Assembly (NCBI GenBank): GCA_026785985.1
Contig: JAJAYX010000249.1
Location: 1 to 6,402 of the forward strand
Source: Rudanella sp.
GTDB taxonomy: Bacteria > Bacteroidota > Bacteroidia > Cytophagales > Spirosomataceae
DNA: 6,402 nucleotides
Reading direction: 5' to 3'
Shown here: positions 6,255 through 6,402 of the stretch, in pieces
Layout: every line of letters starts with the position of its first letter
Numbering within the stretch: the stretch's first letter is position 1
Notes under the pieces: model-generated
The model's input: only the letters and a program-made list of their open reading frames with translations
Told to the model about the DNA's origin: nothing
Databases searched by the model: none
Position numbers and translations under genes: made by a program

Positions 6255-6402
6255 CGCAATCTTCATCCTTACGTTCTTCCCGGTGCAATTCGTCGTCCGT
6301 CTCAACAGGCGGGGGTGTGTTCAATAAGATCTCTAAGGCTTCGTCAAAGCTCATGTCTAACGATAGCGGTTCTTCGTCACTTTCACCGTGTAAGCTCTTC
6401 AC
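6250..6402 (-). CDS. Small acidic hypothetical protein, C-terminal part (5'-partial)
   Basis: The minus-strand frame is open from the window edge to the TAA at 6252-6250, giving 50 readable residues. They start VKSLHGESDEEPLSLD, then MSFDEALEILLNTPPP, and end VETDDELHREERKDEDCD. The first codon in the window is GTG, but the frame may extend further; an ATG at 6354 would leave only 34 residues. The protein is strongly acidic (about one third Asp/Glu), with no membrane segment. The FDEALEILLNTPPP stretch, a short amphipathic helix ending in prolines, is reminiscent of small uncharacterised Bacteroidota proteins, from memory only. The terminator that overlaps its stop codon supports a real transcribed gene. 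I do not recognise a function. Confidence 0.6.
   Translation of the reverse strand: MKSLHGESDEEPLSLDMSFDEALEILLNTPPPVETDDELHREERKDEDCD

Noticed and set aside
1..6402. Mobile element, CRISPR array, toxin-antitoxin, tRNA or rRNA
   Set aside because: I saw no transposase or integrase frame, no regularly spaced repeats, and no tRNA-like cloverleaf or rRNA sequence on either strand.

Overview
The window looks like chromosomal DNA of a Bacteroidota bacterium, most likely Cytophagales and close to Spirosoma or its relatives. This is inferred from four signs. There is a TonB-dependent receptor-type protein with an N-terminal carboxypeptidase-regulatory-like domain and an outer-membrane beta-barrel of the Bacteroidota type. 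The intact genes have no Shine-Dalgarno sequence before their starts. Several upstream regions have TAnnTTTG-like -7 elements. Base composition is moderate. The genus is a guess from protein style, not a database result.

Layout, left to right. (1) Positions 1-2750, + strand: a large outer-membrane receptor whose 5' end lies outside the window. (2) Positions 2751-2849: a short convergent spacer with two nested inverted repeats. (3) Positions 2850-3773, - strand: a ROK-family sugar kinase with all expected active-site and zinc-site residues. (4) Positions 3774-3916: a divergent promoter region. (5) Positions 3917-4738, + strand: a class I SAM-dependent methyltransferase of unknown substrate. 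(6) Positions 4879-5472, + strand: a TetR/AcrR-type regulator with a candidate autoregulatory operator just upstream. (7) Positions 5473-6165, - strand: a decayed stretch. It holds the C-terminal part of a PHP-type tyrosine-protein phosphatase (CpsB/CapC/YwqE family) lacking its N-terminal metal-binding region, followed by what looks like the N-terminal remnant of a Crp/Fnr-type regulator. (8) Positions 6217-6254: a very strong intrinsic terminator overlapping the stop codon of (9), the acidic C-terminus of a small - strand protein that runs off the window at 6402.

The genes do not form one obvious pathway. Neighbours are convergent, divergent or separated by more than 100 bases, so most are probably single-gene transcription units. 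I do not see a new defence system, mobile element, CRISPR array or RNA gene. The most interesting parts are the gene graveyard at 5473-6216, the TetR operator candidate, and the low-complexity tail after the beta-barrel of the receptor.
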